In this document: piece after piece, positions 21,660 to 32,314 of the stretch
Position numbering within the stretch: the stretch's first letter is position 1
Layout: each line of letters starts with the position of its first letter
Source: Budorcas taxicolor
Taxonomy: Eukaryota > Chordata > Mammalia > Artiodactyla > Bovidae
Reading direction: 5' to 3'
Assembly (NCBI RefSeq): GCF_023091745.1
Contig: NC_068926.1
Coordinates: 65,098,001-65,162,000, forward strand
Length of the DNA stretch: 64,000 bases
Notes under the pieces: generated by a model
Seen by the model: only the letters and a program-made list of their open reading frames with translations
Told to the model about the DNA's origin: nothing
Database searches by the model: none
Made by a program: the position numbers and the translations under genes

Positions 21660-22886
21660 AGATGCATGTTCTGATCTCCCGGTCCATCAGGGGGTCTTCA
21701 TTTGGGGGAAAGGCAGTGTATTTGGGCTCAGGGATTGAGTCAGGAGTTGGGCTGAGATTTGAGCCATTCTCCTGGGCCAGGCATCTCCTCTGGGTACCAG
21801 CTGTCTCCCTGCAGCGTCCTTAGGCAGGAGGATGTGGGAAGGGAGTGAGGAGAGCTCTTGGTTTGTGTATCCAGGGCACGATCTCATGTCCAGGGGTTCA
21901 GGAATCTCCATCCCCAGGGAATCATCTCCCTGTCTTGCTTCAGACCCATCACTCATGAGTGTTGTGACTCTGGGCAAGTTCCTCAATCTCTCTAAATTTC
22001 AGTCTCCTGAACCATAAAATATGGGTCACAGCCCCTACTCTGCCCACCCCACAGTGCACTCTGAGAAATAATATTCTTTTCACAAGCTCTACAATCAATG
22101 TAAATAAGTACGTTCTGTCCTGTTTGTAGCCTCCTAGGTGCCCTTTCTGGAGACATTCTGCTTTTACTTCCAGACACTTAATACTTGATCACTTATGTAG
22201 GTAGCACTTAGGAAGTATCTTATCATTTTTTCTTCACGCTCAACATTTACTAATTTTAGAACATAATGCAAATAAGCAGGTCCTATTAATATTTCCACAT
22301 CACAGACCAGGGAACTGAGAAACAGACAGTGTAAGTAATCAACCTTCCTAGGTACCTGGGACTTTCAAATGGGATATGACTTCAGGCCCTCAGGCACCAG
22401 CACCTATACTCTCAGTATGTTGTGCTGACTTTGTATTGTCTCATCTAAAGTGATTTTTCCCGTGCAATCAGCCTGTTGGGTATTTTAAGTGCACACTAAA
22501 ATATAAGGTCCATCTTCGTAAGCCCTACTTTGATTTAGGGGGCTCCCTGGGACAGTTAATGATAAGATCTAAAGTGTGTCCTGGAAACAAGTTAAGACTT
22601 TTGCCAGGAAGACATCAACAAACTCTCACCATTGTGAATGAATTTCCCAGGACCCTGTTTCAAGCAAATGAAGAAAAAAAGACAGTGGATTCAAAGCAAG
22701 GATACATACAGGGATTGAATAAATACCATGGGTATGAAGAATATATACTGGCATTCAACAGCCCTAAACGAGCATTTAGTTCCAAAGGGTTGAGTCTCAA
22801 ATATCCACACCTCATACAAGCCACTCCATTGAAGTCACTGTGGGAATTTCATTGTGAAATTGATCAAGAATAATGACTGTATCTTA
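21660..22886 (+). repeat. Old tandem duplication, copy 2
   Basis: Partner of 20,035-21,256 with many substitutions and indels. The right end coincides with the shared block near 22,818, and L1 begins soon after. No frame stays open across both copies, so there is no sign of a duplicated protein gene. Confidence 0.75.
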
Positions 22887-22924
22887 CTCATGTACCATGT
22901 CGAGAGACAAACTATAAAAATGTT

Positions 22925-24690
22925 AAGTTATACTTTCTTTATTGAGATATAATTAACATTCCATAAATTCACACTTTTAAAAACTGTACTATCTGGTGGC
23001 TTTTTATCTTGAGGTTTTGCAACCAACACCCCTAATTCCAGTACATTTTCATCATCCCCAAAAGAAACCCTGTGGTATCAGTCATTCTCGCTGTCTCTAC
23101 CCCTTTCACCTCAGCTCTGGTCCTGTCTCTCTGGGTGTGGCTGAATAATATTGTATGGATATAACACATTTTGTTTTTCCATGTATCAGGTGATGGATAG
23201 TTGGATTGTTTCCACTTTTTGACTATTACAAATAGGGATACTATAACACTCATGTACAAGCTTTTGCATGAACATATGCTTTTATTTCTCCTGGACATAT
23301 ACCTAGGAGTGGAATTTCTGGGGCATTTGGTATCTCTGTGTTTAACTTTTTGAGGAACTGCCGAACTATTTTCTTTTTTATATTTGTACCGGCAATGTTT
23401 GAAGGTACCCATTTACCCATGTTATTTCCAACACTTAAAAAAAAAAAAAAAAACTGTATCCATACTAATGGGTATGAAGTGGTATCTCACTGTAGTTTGT
23501 GTAATTTTGACTAATAACTTTGAACTGTTTTCCTGTGATTATTGACAATTTGTGTCTCTTCTTTCGAAGAGTATCTGTGCAACTTCTTTCATTTTTCAAA
23601 CTTGGTTGGCAGTTCTTGTCTTTGTTGCATGTGGGCTTTCACGAGTTGCAGAGCAAGCCAGGGGCTACTCTCTGATTGTGGTGGGTGGGCTTTTCATTGT
23701 GGTGGCTTCTCTTGTTGCCCAGCACAGGGGGCTCGGGCTTCAGAGGCTGTGGCACATGGGGTCAGTAGTTGTGATTCCCTGGCTCTAAAGCACAGGCTTA
23801 ATAGTTGCGGTACGTAGGCTTAGTGGCCCCACAGCATGTGGGGTCTTCCTGGATCAGGGATAGAACCCATGTGCCCTGCATTGGCAGGCGGATTCTTTAC
23901 CATTGAGCCCCCAGGGAAGCTTGACATTTTATTGCTGACTAGCCAGTGTTCTTACATACTATGAGTACTAGACTTTAACAGACATGATTTGCAAATATTT
24001 TCTTTCATTCTGAAGGCTGTATTATATCTTCCTTGATGGTGTTCTTTGAAACACAAATGATTTTAATTTTTATAAAGTCCTATTTATTTTTCCTTTTGTT
24101 GTTTGTGCTTTTGCTATCATATTTTAAGAGTCCACAGCCAAATCCAAGAATGAAGATTTATCTCCCTTTTTCTTCAGAAATTGGTACAGTTTAGCCCTTA
24201 CATTTAAGTCTTTGATCCACTTGTAATTCAAAGTCTATTCTGTCTGATATTGGCATAGATGCTCTTGCTTTCTTTGGGTTACTATCTGGGTTTTCTCATT
24301 GAGTTTTTTTTTTTTTAATTCATTTTTCCATCCTTTAACTTTCAAACTGCCTGTGTCTTTGAATCTTAAGTGAGTCTCTTATAGACAGCATATAGTTGGA
24401 TTATATGTTCTTCCCTATTCTGCCAATTTCTATATTTTGATTGGAGAGTTTAATCCATTTACAATTACTAAGAAAAGGCTTAGTATTTCTGCTATTGTGC
24501 TATTTGCTTTCTATATGCCCAAAGCATTTTTACCTCTCATTTCCTGCATTCCTATCCTTTTTGTGTTTAGCTGATTCCTTACAGTTAAATATTTAAATTA
24601 CTTTCTCACTTCCTTTTGTGTATATTTCACAGCTGTTTTGTGTTTACCATGGGGATTACCTTTAACATCCTAAAATGAAAACACTCTAAC
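22925..24690 (-). mobile_element. L1 LINE, minus strand, split by CHR SINE
   Basis: Reads as reversed L1 3' UTR and ORF2: 'ttattgagatataattaaca', 'cataggagtggaatttctgg' type, and 'gagtctcttatagacagcat'. The junction near 24,235 jumps from the 3' to the 5' part of ORF2, indicating an internal deletion. It is followed by L1 in the opposite orientation from 24,890. Confidence 0.8.
23612..23921 (-). mobile_element. CHR-type SINE
   Basis: Reverse copy: 'tgttgcatgtgggctttcac' at the left, 'ggtggcttctcttgttgccc' in the body and 'attgagcccccagggaagct' at the right. Inserted in L1. Confidence 0.8.
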
Positions 24691-24694
24691 TTGA

Positions 24695-24883
24695 ATTTAT
24701 TTTTTTAATAATTATTTATTTTGCCCATTCTGGGACTTAGTTACAGCGTGCAGGATCTTTAGTTTTGGTGTTCAGACTCTCAGTTGCAGCATGTGGGATC
24801 CAGTTTCCCAACCAGGGATCAAACCCCCCTTGCACTGGGAGTGAAGAGTCTTAAGTCTTAACCACTAGACTAATAGGGAAGTT
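24695..24883 (-). mobile_element. Short CHR-type SINE
   Basis: T-rich left end, 'ttgcagcatgtgggatccag', 'caaccagggatcaaaccccc' and 'taaccactagactaataggg' in order. It lies exactly at the orientation switch of the surrounding L1. Confidence 0.65.
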
Positions 24884-24889
24884 CCAAAG

Positions 24890-25605
24890 CACCTCAGTTG
24901 ACTCTAGACCAGGTTAATCTCAATAACATCCAAGTTCATGAAGCTAAAAGATCATCCCACCATCTCAATGCAAAAGAGACCTTCTCTAAGACACATTATA
25001 ATGAAATTGTAGAAAATCAAAGGATAAAGAATTCTAAGGCAGGTTGAGAAAAGATTTTAACCTACAAAGGAACCCTCATTAGACTATCAGATTTCTCAGC
25101 AGAAACCCTACAGGCCAGGGGAGAGTAAAATGACATATTCAACATGTTGAAAGAAAAAAATATGCCAGCCAAAAATACTCTATCATCAAAGTAATCCTTC
25201 AGATATGAAGGAGAAATATTTTTCTAGGCAGACAAAAGCGGAGGGAGTTCATCACCATTAGACCTGTCTTGAAAGAAATGTTGAGTTATTCAAGCTGAAA
25301 TGAAAAGACAGTTTATCAGCAACATGAAAAAGTATGAAAGTATATAACATACTGGGGTAAAGGTAAATATACAATCAGACTTCGAAAACTCTAAATCTGT
25401 AATGCTGCTGCCGCTACTGCTAAGTCGCTTCAGTTGTGTCCGACTCTGTGCGACCGCAGAGACGGCAGCCCACCAGGCTCCCCCGTCCCTGGGATTCTCC
25501 AGGCAAGAACACTGGAGTGGGTTGCCATAGGAAGATGCATTAATCAAATTATAAAGATCAAAGGAAAAGAGTATCTAAACTACAGTTACTGTGAAGCACC
25601 ACTAC
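24890..25605 (+). mobile_element. L1 LINE ORF1 region, plus strand
   Basis: 'cctctaagacacattataat' type, 'gcagaaaccctacaggccag' and 'agaaatgttgagttattca' match the 3' half of L1 ORF1 and the inter-ORF region. Broken frame. Interrupted by a Bov-A SINE at 25,402-25,528. Opposite orientation to the L1 on its left, as in twin-primed insertions. Confidence 0.75.
25402..25528 (-). mobile_element. Bov-A monomer SINE
   Basis: A single reversed Bov-A unit: 'taagtcgcttcagttgtgtc', 'gacggcagcccaccaggctc' and 'caggcaagaacactggagtg'. Confidence 0.85.
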
Positions 25606-27052
25606 GAACAAAGCTAGTGGAGGTGATGGAATTCCAGTTGCGCTATTTCAAATCCTGAAAGATGATGCTGTGAAAGTGCTGCACTCAATATGCCAACAAA
25701 TCTGGAAAACTCAGCAGTGGCCACAGGACTGGAAAAGGTCAGTTTTCATTCCAATCCCAAACAAAGGCAATGCCAAAGAATGTTTAAACTACCACACAAC
25801 TGCACTCATCTCACACGTTAGCAAAGTAATGCTCAAAATTCTCCAAGTTAGGCTTCAACAGTATGTGAACTGAGAACTTCCAGATGTTCAAGCTTGATTT
25901 AGAAAAGGCAGAGGAACCAGAGATCAAACTGCCAACATCTGTTGGATCATAGAAAAAGCAAGAGAATTCCAGAAAAACATCTACTTCTGCTTCACTGACT
26001 ATGCTAAAACCTTTGTGTGGATCACAAAAAACTGGAAAATTCTGAAAGAGATGGGAATACCGGACCACCTGAGTTGCCTCCTGAGAAATCTGTATGTAGG
26101 TCAGGAAGCAACAGTTAGAACTGGACATGGAATGACAGACTGGTTCTAAACTGGGAAAGGAGTACGTCAAGGCTGTATATTGTCATCACTCTGTTTACTT
26201 AACTTACATGCAGAGTACATTATTCAAAATGCCAGGCTGGATGAAGCACAAGCTGGAACCAAAATTACTGGAATCTGAGGTTATTGAGAAATACCGATAA
26301 CCTCAGATATGCAGATGAAGAGGAACTGAAGAGCCTCTTGATGAAAGTGAAAAAGCTGGCTTAAAACACAACATTCAAAAAAGAAAGATCATGGCAACCA
26401 GTCCCATCACTTCATGGAAAATAGATGAGGAAACAGTGGAAACACAGACAGAATGTATTTTCTTGGGCTCCAAAATCTCTGCAGATGGTGATTGCAGCCA
26501 TGAAATTAAAAGATGCTTACTCCTTGGAAGAAAAGCTATGACCAACTTAGACAGCATATTAAAAAGCAGAGACATTACTTTGCCAACAAAGGTCCATCTA
26601 GTGAAAGCTATGGTTTTTCCAGTAGTCATGTATGGATGTGAGAGTTGGACCATAAAGAAAGCTGAGCAGTGAAGAACTGATGCTTTTCAACTGCACTGTT
26701 GGAGAAGACTCTTGAGAGTCCCTTGGACTGCGAGGAGATCAAACCAGTCAATCCTAAAGGAAATCAGTCCTGAATATTCATTGGAAGGACTGATGCTGAA
26801 GCTGAAGCTCAAGTACTTTGACCACCTGATGCGAAGAACTGACTCACTGGAAAAGACCCTGATGCTGGGAAAGATTGAAGGCAGGAGGAGAAGGGGATGA
26901 CAGAGGATGAGATGGTTGGATGGCATCACCAACTTGATGGACATGAGTTTGAGCAAGTTCTGGGAGTTGGTGATGGACAGGGAAGCCTGGTGTGCTGCAG
27001 TCCATGGGATCATAAAGAGTCAGACACTACTGAGCGACTGAACTGAACTGAA
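25606..27052 (+). mobile_element. BovB LINE, 1.45 kb with decayed reverse transcriptase
   Basis: Longest BovB in the window, 5'-truncated, ending in (actga)n. Peptide pieces QIWKTQQWPQDWKRSVFIPI (near 25,700), LLLGRKAMTNLDSILKSRD (~26,520) and MVFPVVMYGCESWTIKKAEQ (~26,610) are the RTE-type reverse transcriptase and its C-terminal region. Stops and frameshifts separate them. At 26,308-26,325 the catalytic YADD reads YADEEEL because 24 bases are missing compared with the copy at 37,190. A 15 bp inverted insertion lies just upstream. It cannot be active. Confidence 0.95.
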
Positions 27053-27754
27053 AAATACTGTCAAGTATAAATTTTACTAATACAGTAATTCCAAAGGATA
27101 AAGGAGCAGGGCAATGACTTTACCGAGGACCCACGATTTCCAAGTGTTCACTCTGCCCAGTCACCTTTTAATTATCACCACATCCCTGTAACTCAGAGAT
27201 GTAGGTGAGCTGATTTGCCCTGTGTCACATAGCTAGGTGAGAGTCTTCTGGGACCAACAGCAGCTTTTGCAAAGACACTCCTGCTGTACTTTAATCACTT
27301 CCACCATCGGGCACATTCTTTTTATATTATTCTGTTTCCTTGGGTCAAAGAATCCAACTCCTGAGTTAAAGTTAAGCAGGAATTAGTAGCGGATCAACAG
27401 CCAAAATCACTTCATCCTTTTAATTACCCAAGTAATGCTTTTAGTCACAAAAGTATAGAATTTAATATAGAAAATTACAAATCAAGTGACCTTAGTGTTC
27501 ACAGGTAAGCACTAATACATTTTAATGTACCATGATCATATTAAAAAATTACTATGAAACATTTTCTTTCACATGCATTTATAAATACATTTTTTATCAG
27601 AGTGCACATGGAGTGAATATGTAATATTCTATTGTCAAACAATCCTAATTTTTATTTCTTGGAAATTACCTCATTGTCAAGTTGAGTATTTAGCATAGAA
27701 CATTACATTCCTAAGCATTCTGTGATTCCTAAGAATTCCAAGCTAGAAATTGCC
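27053..27754. other. AT-rich flank with MIR trace
   Basis: A degenerate minus-strand MIR is likely at about 27,150-27,250 ('gtgtcacatagctaggtgag'). The rest is AT-rich and unassigned, perhaps L1-derived. Confidence 0.4.
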
Positions 27755-28112
27755 TAAATTTTTTATTGTGTTAAAAACACTTAACATGAAATCTCACCTC
27801 TTAAACTTTTAAATGCACAATACAGTATTGTTACATGTTGTACAGCAGATCTCTAGAACGTATTCATTTGCTGAACTGGAAATTTATGCCTATTTAACAA
27901 CTTTTCATTTCCTCTACCCCTAGCTTCTGCCAATCATCATTCTACTCTGTGTGTGTATAAATTTGACTTTTTTTCTGGGGTTTTTTTGGGGGGTGAATCT
28001 TTTTTCAGCTCTATTGGATATCACTGATCAACAAAATTGTGAGTTATTTACAATATGATTGAAAAAATATTGACCAACTTGAACTGGTTGTGCCTCTTTA
28101 TATAGGTTGATT

Positions 28113-28335
28113 TGGGCTTCCCAGGTAACTCTAGTAGTAAAGAACCTGCCTGCCAATGCAGGAAATTTAAGAGATGCAGGTTTGATCTGTGTGTGGGTCA
28201 GGAAGATCCCCTGGAGGAGGGCACGGCAACCCATTTCAGTATTCTTGCCTGAAGCATCCCATGGACATAGAAGCCTGGATGGCTACAGTCCATGGGGTTT
28301 CATGGAGTCAGACATGACTGAAGTGACTTAGCACG
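28113..28335 (+). mobile_element. Bov-tA SINE
   Basis: 'gggcttcccaggtaactcta' head through 'gtcagacatgactgaagtga'. Diverged in the box B region ('ggtttgatctgtgtgtgggt'). Confidence 0.85.
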
Positions 28336-28344
28336 GCATAGGCT

Positions 28345-28745
28345 GACTAATCAAACCTTGAGTCATTTTATAGAGACAGCACTGTGCACATGCAAGACAG
28401 GAATCCATGTCTCTGGAACAAATCAGATTCTTAGGTTTACAGAACCTAAAGAAATCTTGTCACCGCAGTCCTTTACAGAGGAAGGAGCACTTCAGGAAGG
28501 AAGAGCTGCCTTCCAGGTGCAGGAGTCGGTTACATGGAGTGATTCAAGACTAGCCAATCAGCTTTCAAGTTTGAAACTCCCTTAAGTCCTTAAATTTTGC
28601 CCCAAACCCTGGATCAAGGAGACAGATTCCAGAGCCTTGTCTCCTGTCTCACTCGGATCAACCTGACAATAAAGCTCTCTCTTTCCTCAAAACCCAGTAC
28701 TATAGTATTTGCTTCTTCTTGCATCGGGCGGCCAGCCCTTGTTCA
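28345..28745 (+). mobile_element. Class I ERV-type solo LTR
   Basis: Starts near 'tgactaatcaaaccttgag'. CCAAT at 28,555, AATAAA at 28,668-28,673, then about 70 bp of U5-like sequence ending near 'gggcggcca'. The layout is that of a gammaretrovirus-like LTR. Boundaries are uncertain, and no target-site duplication was found. Confidence 0.55.
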
Positions 28746-28990
28746 GCGACACGATTGTTTGATGCACTGTGAAAGGACTTCCCCCACCAAGATAACACAC
28801 CTGGCACCTCACATATTTACCTTTTGGGTGGGAGAGGGGGTGAAAACATTTAAGTTCTCACTCAGCAAATGCCAATGATCCGATTCAGTGTTATCAACTG
28901 GAGTTGAGTTTGACTATTTCAGATACTTCATGAAAGTGGAATCTTGCAACTTGTGTCCTTCTGTGATTGGCTTGTTTCACTTGGCACAAT

Positions 28991-29255
28991 GGAGCCATCT
29001 CACTTCTGGGCCTGTATCCAAAAGAATCGAAACCAGGATCTCAAAGACATATCTGCATTCCCATTTTTATGGCAGCATTAGCCACAAGAGCCAAGGTGTG
29101 GAAATGACTTCATGTCCATTGAATGGACATGGATATGAATGGATAAAGAATGGATGGATAAAGAAAATGTGGCATACATACAGAATGGAATTATTATTCA
29201 GCCCCAAAAGAAGAGGATACCTTGCCATACGCGACAACTTAAATACATTTATTTT
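28991..29255 (+). mobile_element. L1 ORF2 3' end, plus strand
   Basis: 'cacttctgggcctgtatcc', 'catttttatggcagcattag' and 'ggaattattattcagcccc' are the standard L1 ORF2 terminal blocks. Opposite in orientation to the L1 piece on its left. Confidence 0.75.
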
Positions 29256-30102
29256 AAAAGTAACAGCAGACTTCTGGTTGGGCCAAGACAGAGGAAGCCT
29301 CATACAACAACCTCTCTTATGCAGATTACAGGTGAAATTCAAGACAAGAGGACAAAGAAACATTCACTTGCAACTTTATGAAGTAAACACTAACAGGCAG
29401 ATGTGGCCTGGAAGTCCAAAGCTGAATACCAGCCTGTTAGGGGATTATGGTGTTTTTTTCCTGTCTCTTGTCTCCTAGCTTACCCAAAGCAGGTGATGTC
29501 CAAGAGCAGCTTGAAAGTTAAAACTCTGGGATCCACCCCTTCTTTTCAGCCAGAAGAGTGGAAAAGTGTGAGACTTACATAACGAGGAGTGAGGGAGTTC
29601 ATCCCCATCAATTTCTTTTCCTCCCTGGTTATCACATCTCCCCTGCAACCTCAGTGATGACAGAGGCATCTAAACCCTGAGAGATGACCTGCATCTCTGG
29701 GCAAAGGAACAGGTTAAAGAGGCTCCTGTTTTCTGAAGAGTGGTGGGGTGAGGGTGGGAAATGCCTGTTATTTTCCTTTCTTTTCTCTTGCTGTTTCACC
29801 TTAAAAGTCAACCTGGCCACGTGGAACTGCAAGACAGCTTGGAGGCTGAAACACTTTGAGGAACTTGTAAGAGGAGCCCTTGAAGCCTGAGAATGTGGGT
29901 AGAATCCTGAAGAGGAGAGGGTTAGAGAAGGCCTATGTATGAACCAGCATAGGTCCTAGGCCTCCCCGAGCCTTATGTACAGACAAAGCCTTATGCCTCA
30001 CCCAACGAGGGAAAGCGGAGGCTTGGAGAAGTGAACTAAGTATGAACTGCCATTCAGCTCCCAGGTCAACAACACCTGATGGTACATGCGCCACGTGGAC
30101 AC

Positions 30103-30164
30103 AACGTCCTAGAAACGGCACCCAGGCTGGAACAACATCCTAGAAACGGCACCCAGGCTGGAAC
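30103..30164. repeat. 31 bp tandem duplication
   Basis: Two adjacent 31-mers containing 'tcctagaaacggcaccca' differ at a single G/A position (30,106 versus 30,137), a CpG in the first copy. Probably a recent slippage or replication event. Confidence 0.95.
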
Positions 30165-31269
30165 AACACAGAGGACAAGGCACAATATCTGCTGGAACAC
30201 AGATTCATAGGCTTCTTCATAGAAACAGCAGAGAAAGTAACGATCTACAGAGGATGTTAATAGGAACCAGAGTCTTATAATAAGCAAACTGTCCAGGGTA
30301 CCAACCAAAATCCCACAACAGAGCATCCAAAGAACTAGGAAAAGCTGACCAGTTCTCAAGGGGAAAAGGCAATCAACAGACTCAGCCCTGAGAAGGAATT
30401 AGCAGATGAAGCATCTGCTTCATGGTTATAACCACACTCAGTGAGGTTAAATCCTCTTGAAATTAATGAAAAGGAACAAGTTCTTCACAGAGAAGTAAAA
30501 ACTACAAAAAAAAATAAAAGGCAAATGGAAATTTTAGAACTTAACATGCAAAATCAAACATTCACTGGATGGACTGAATAATGGAACGGAGAAAACAGTG
30601 GAAAGATTCAGAAAACCTATGAATCGATAGAAATGGCACAATCTGAAAAACAAAGAGGAAAAATGAGTGAACGAACATTGTCTCAGAGATGTGTGAAACA
30701 ATATTGGAAGTTCTAATTTTGTGCCATTGGAGGGTCTGAAGGAAAGGTACAGAATAAAATATATGAGGAAAAGAATGGATGAAAATGTCACTGATTTAGA
30801 GACACAGGTCTAAGTTCAGAAAACCTCACCCTGACACAATCAATCTGATAAGAGAGAAGCAAATGTGCAGAGTAATCTTGAACACAGTCAAGGAAAATGA
30901 CCTGTTACACATCAGAGAATACCAACTTGAAGGACTGTGACTTTTCATCAGAGAACATAGAGGCCAAAAAAAGAATGGAATAACATCTTCTTTAAAGTCT
31001 TGAAAAGATACCATCAGGACATTATATCCTTAAAGCAAAGATACCCTTACAGATTGAAAGCCAACAAAACTCAAAATGACGGCTGAGGGAGACAATAGAA
31101 AACTAAGAGAATTCTTTACCAATTTGCTATAAAAATGCATGAAAGGAACGTTTTCAGGCTGAAGTCAAATAACACAAGAAAGTCTGAAACTTCAAGAACA
31201 AAGAAAGGGCAACTGAAATAAGTATCTGGATAAATTATCCTCTTATTGAATAACATATGTATGACTTTT

Positions 31270-31390
31270 CTTTTTTCTTTTGGTCTCACCACGCAGCTTG
31301 AGGGATTAAGTTTCTTTACCAGAGATAGACCTTCGGCCCCAGGCAGTGAATGCAGTGAGTCCTAACCACTGGATCACCAGGGAAATTCCC
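31270..31390 (-). mobile_element. Short CHR-type SINE with 12 bp duplication
   Basis: Reversed SINE from the T-rich left end to 'ggatcaccagggaaattcc'. TGTATGACTTTT is repeated exactly at 31,258-31,269 and 31,391-31,402, a clean target-site duplication that fixes the boundaries. Confidence 0.85.
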
Positions 31391-31702
31391 TGTATGACTT
31401 TTGAATGAAAAAAGGATATCACAGTCTCAGAAGGTGGCATTCAAATCATATAAAGGTGACACATATGACAACTATAAAAAAAAGAGTGCCAAGTAAACTA
31501 ATCTATATGAACATAAGTCTTCTGCATTTTATTTAATTGGTAAAATATTAACTCTTGACTGTAAGACAATGTGTATACACAGTATTGTTCTGAGAACAAC
31601 TGAAAAATGACAAATTCAAGAAAAAGTGGACAATCTTAATAGTCCTATGTTTAGGAGTTGTGGATAAGTTAGCTAAAACATTCCCATACATTCATTACAA
31701 GT

Positions 31703-32100
31703 TTTTCCCCGAGTTAATTGCCTAGGAGTGGGTTTACGGGTGGTGGAGTAAGTATGGCCCTCTCTGCCTGCCCTGGCGGCTGCCTCAGGGGGTCACCCCA
31801 GCAGGATCTGGGTGAGGCGGTCACTTCTGCTTTTAGCGGCTCTCCCCCTCCATTGCTGCTAGAATTAAAGGCAGGAGGATGTACAGGCGCTGATGCCAAA
31901 GCTGCCACCCTGGGAGTGAGGGCTCATAGCCAGGAACCCTGCTCCCCTTAGTTGTGTGAAGACCCCCGACAGGTCTAGGGGCCCAGGCAGGAGAGAAGGG
32001 CCAGATGTCCTGCCAAGGAGCTCATCGCCCTCAAGGCAAACACTTCCAACCCTCAGACCCCAGGAGTTTCGGAAGCGCCAGACTGTCTAGGGGCGCATTG
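31703..32100. other. GC-rich 5' flank of POM121-like locus
   Basis: Repeat content stops abruptly and GC content and CpG frequency rise toward the gene. No exon identified. Might hold a non-coding first exon, but no splice site can be trusted by eye. Confidence 0.4.
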
Positions 32101-32103
32101 TCA

Positions 32104-32180
32104 CCTGCGCACCACCCGGCCTCACTTGTCCTCTGCGCATGCGCCATCCTTCAGCACCTTTTGCACCCCGCGCACGCGCC
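32104..32180 (+). promoter_or_regulatory. Candidate NRF1-driven CpG promoter
   Basis: TGCGCATGCGCC at 32,134-32,145 is a perfect palindromic NRF1 site, and GCGCACGCGCC at 32,170-32,180 is a second NRF1-like site. A half-site, TGCGCACC, lies near 32,106. There is no TATA box. They sit 135-180 bp upstream of the POM121-like ATG at the start of a GC-rich, CpG-containing block, the usual arrangement of a CpG-island promoter. Activity is inferred. Confidence 0.55.
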
Positions 32181-32314
32181 ACATTCTGTGCTCACAGGTT
32201 CTAGAGCTGCGTCCCAGCAACGTGCCAAGCAGTGCTTGCTTCGCCTCGGCCAAGTTGGTAGCCACTCTGAGCCCAGTTCTCTATCCAAGGGCCGACCACC
32301 CACCCACGTGCCCT

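Larger units (their letters stand above)
27755..28990 (-). mobile_element. Old L1 3' UTR pieces, interrupted
   Basis: 27,755-27,965, a weaker piece near 28,005-28,085, and 28,770-28,990 read as reversed L1 3' UTR ('aatacagtattgttacatgt', 'gcacctcacatatttacc', 'gatacttcatgaaagtggaa'). The middle holds a Bov-tA SINE and an LTR. At about 28,990 the L1 text switches to the plus strand. Confidence 0.6.
29260..31700 (+). mobile_element. Old L1 5' half (5' UTR and ORF1), degenerate
   Basis: 30,440-31,230 follows L1 ORF1 and the inter-ORF region in order: 'ccattggagggtctgaagga', 'catagaggccaaaaaaagaa' and 'gaaaactaagagaattcttt'. The left part is probably 5' UTR. No frame survives. A 31 bp tandem duplication (30,103-30,164) and a SINE (31,270-31,390) lie inside. 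A half-L1 (HAL1) relative is the alternative. Confidence 0.55.
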
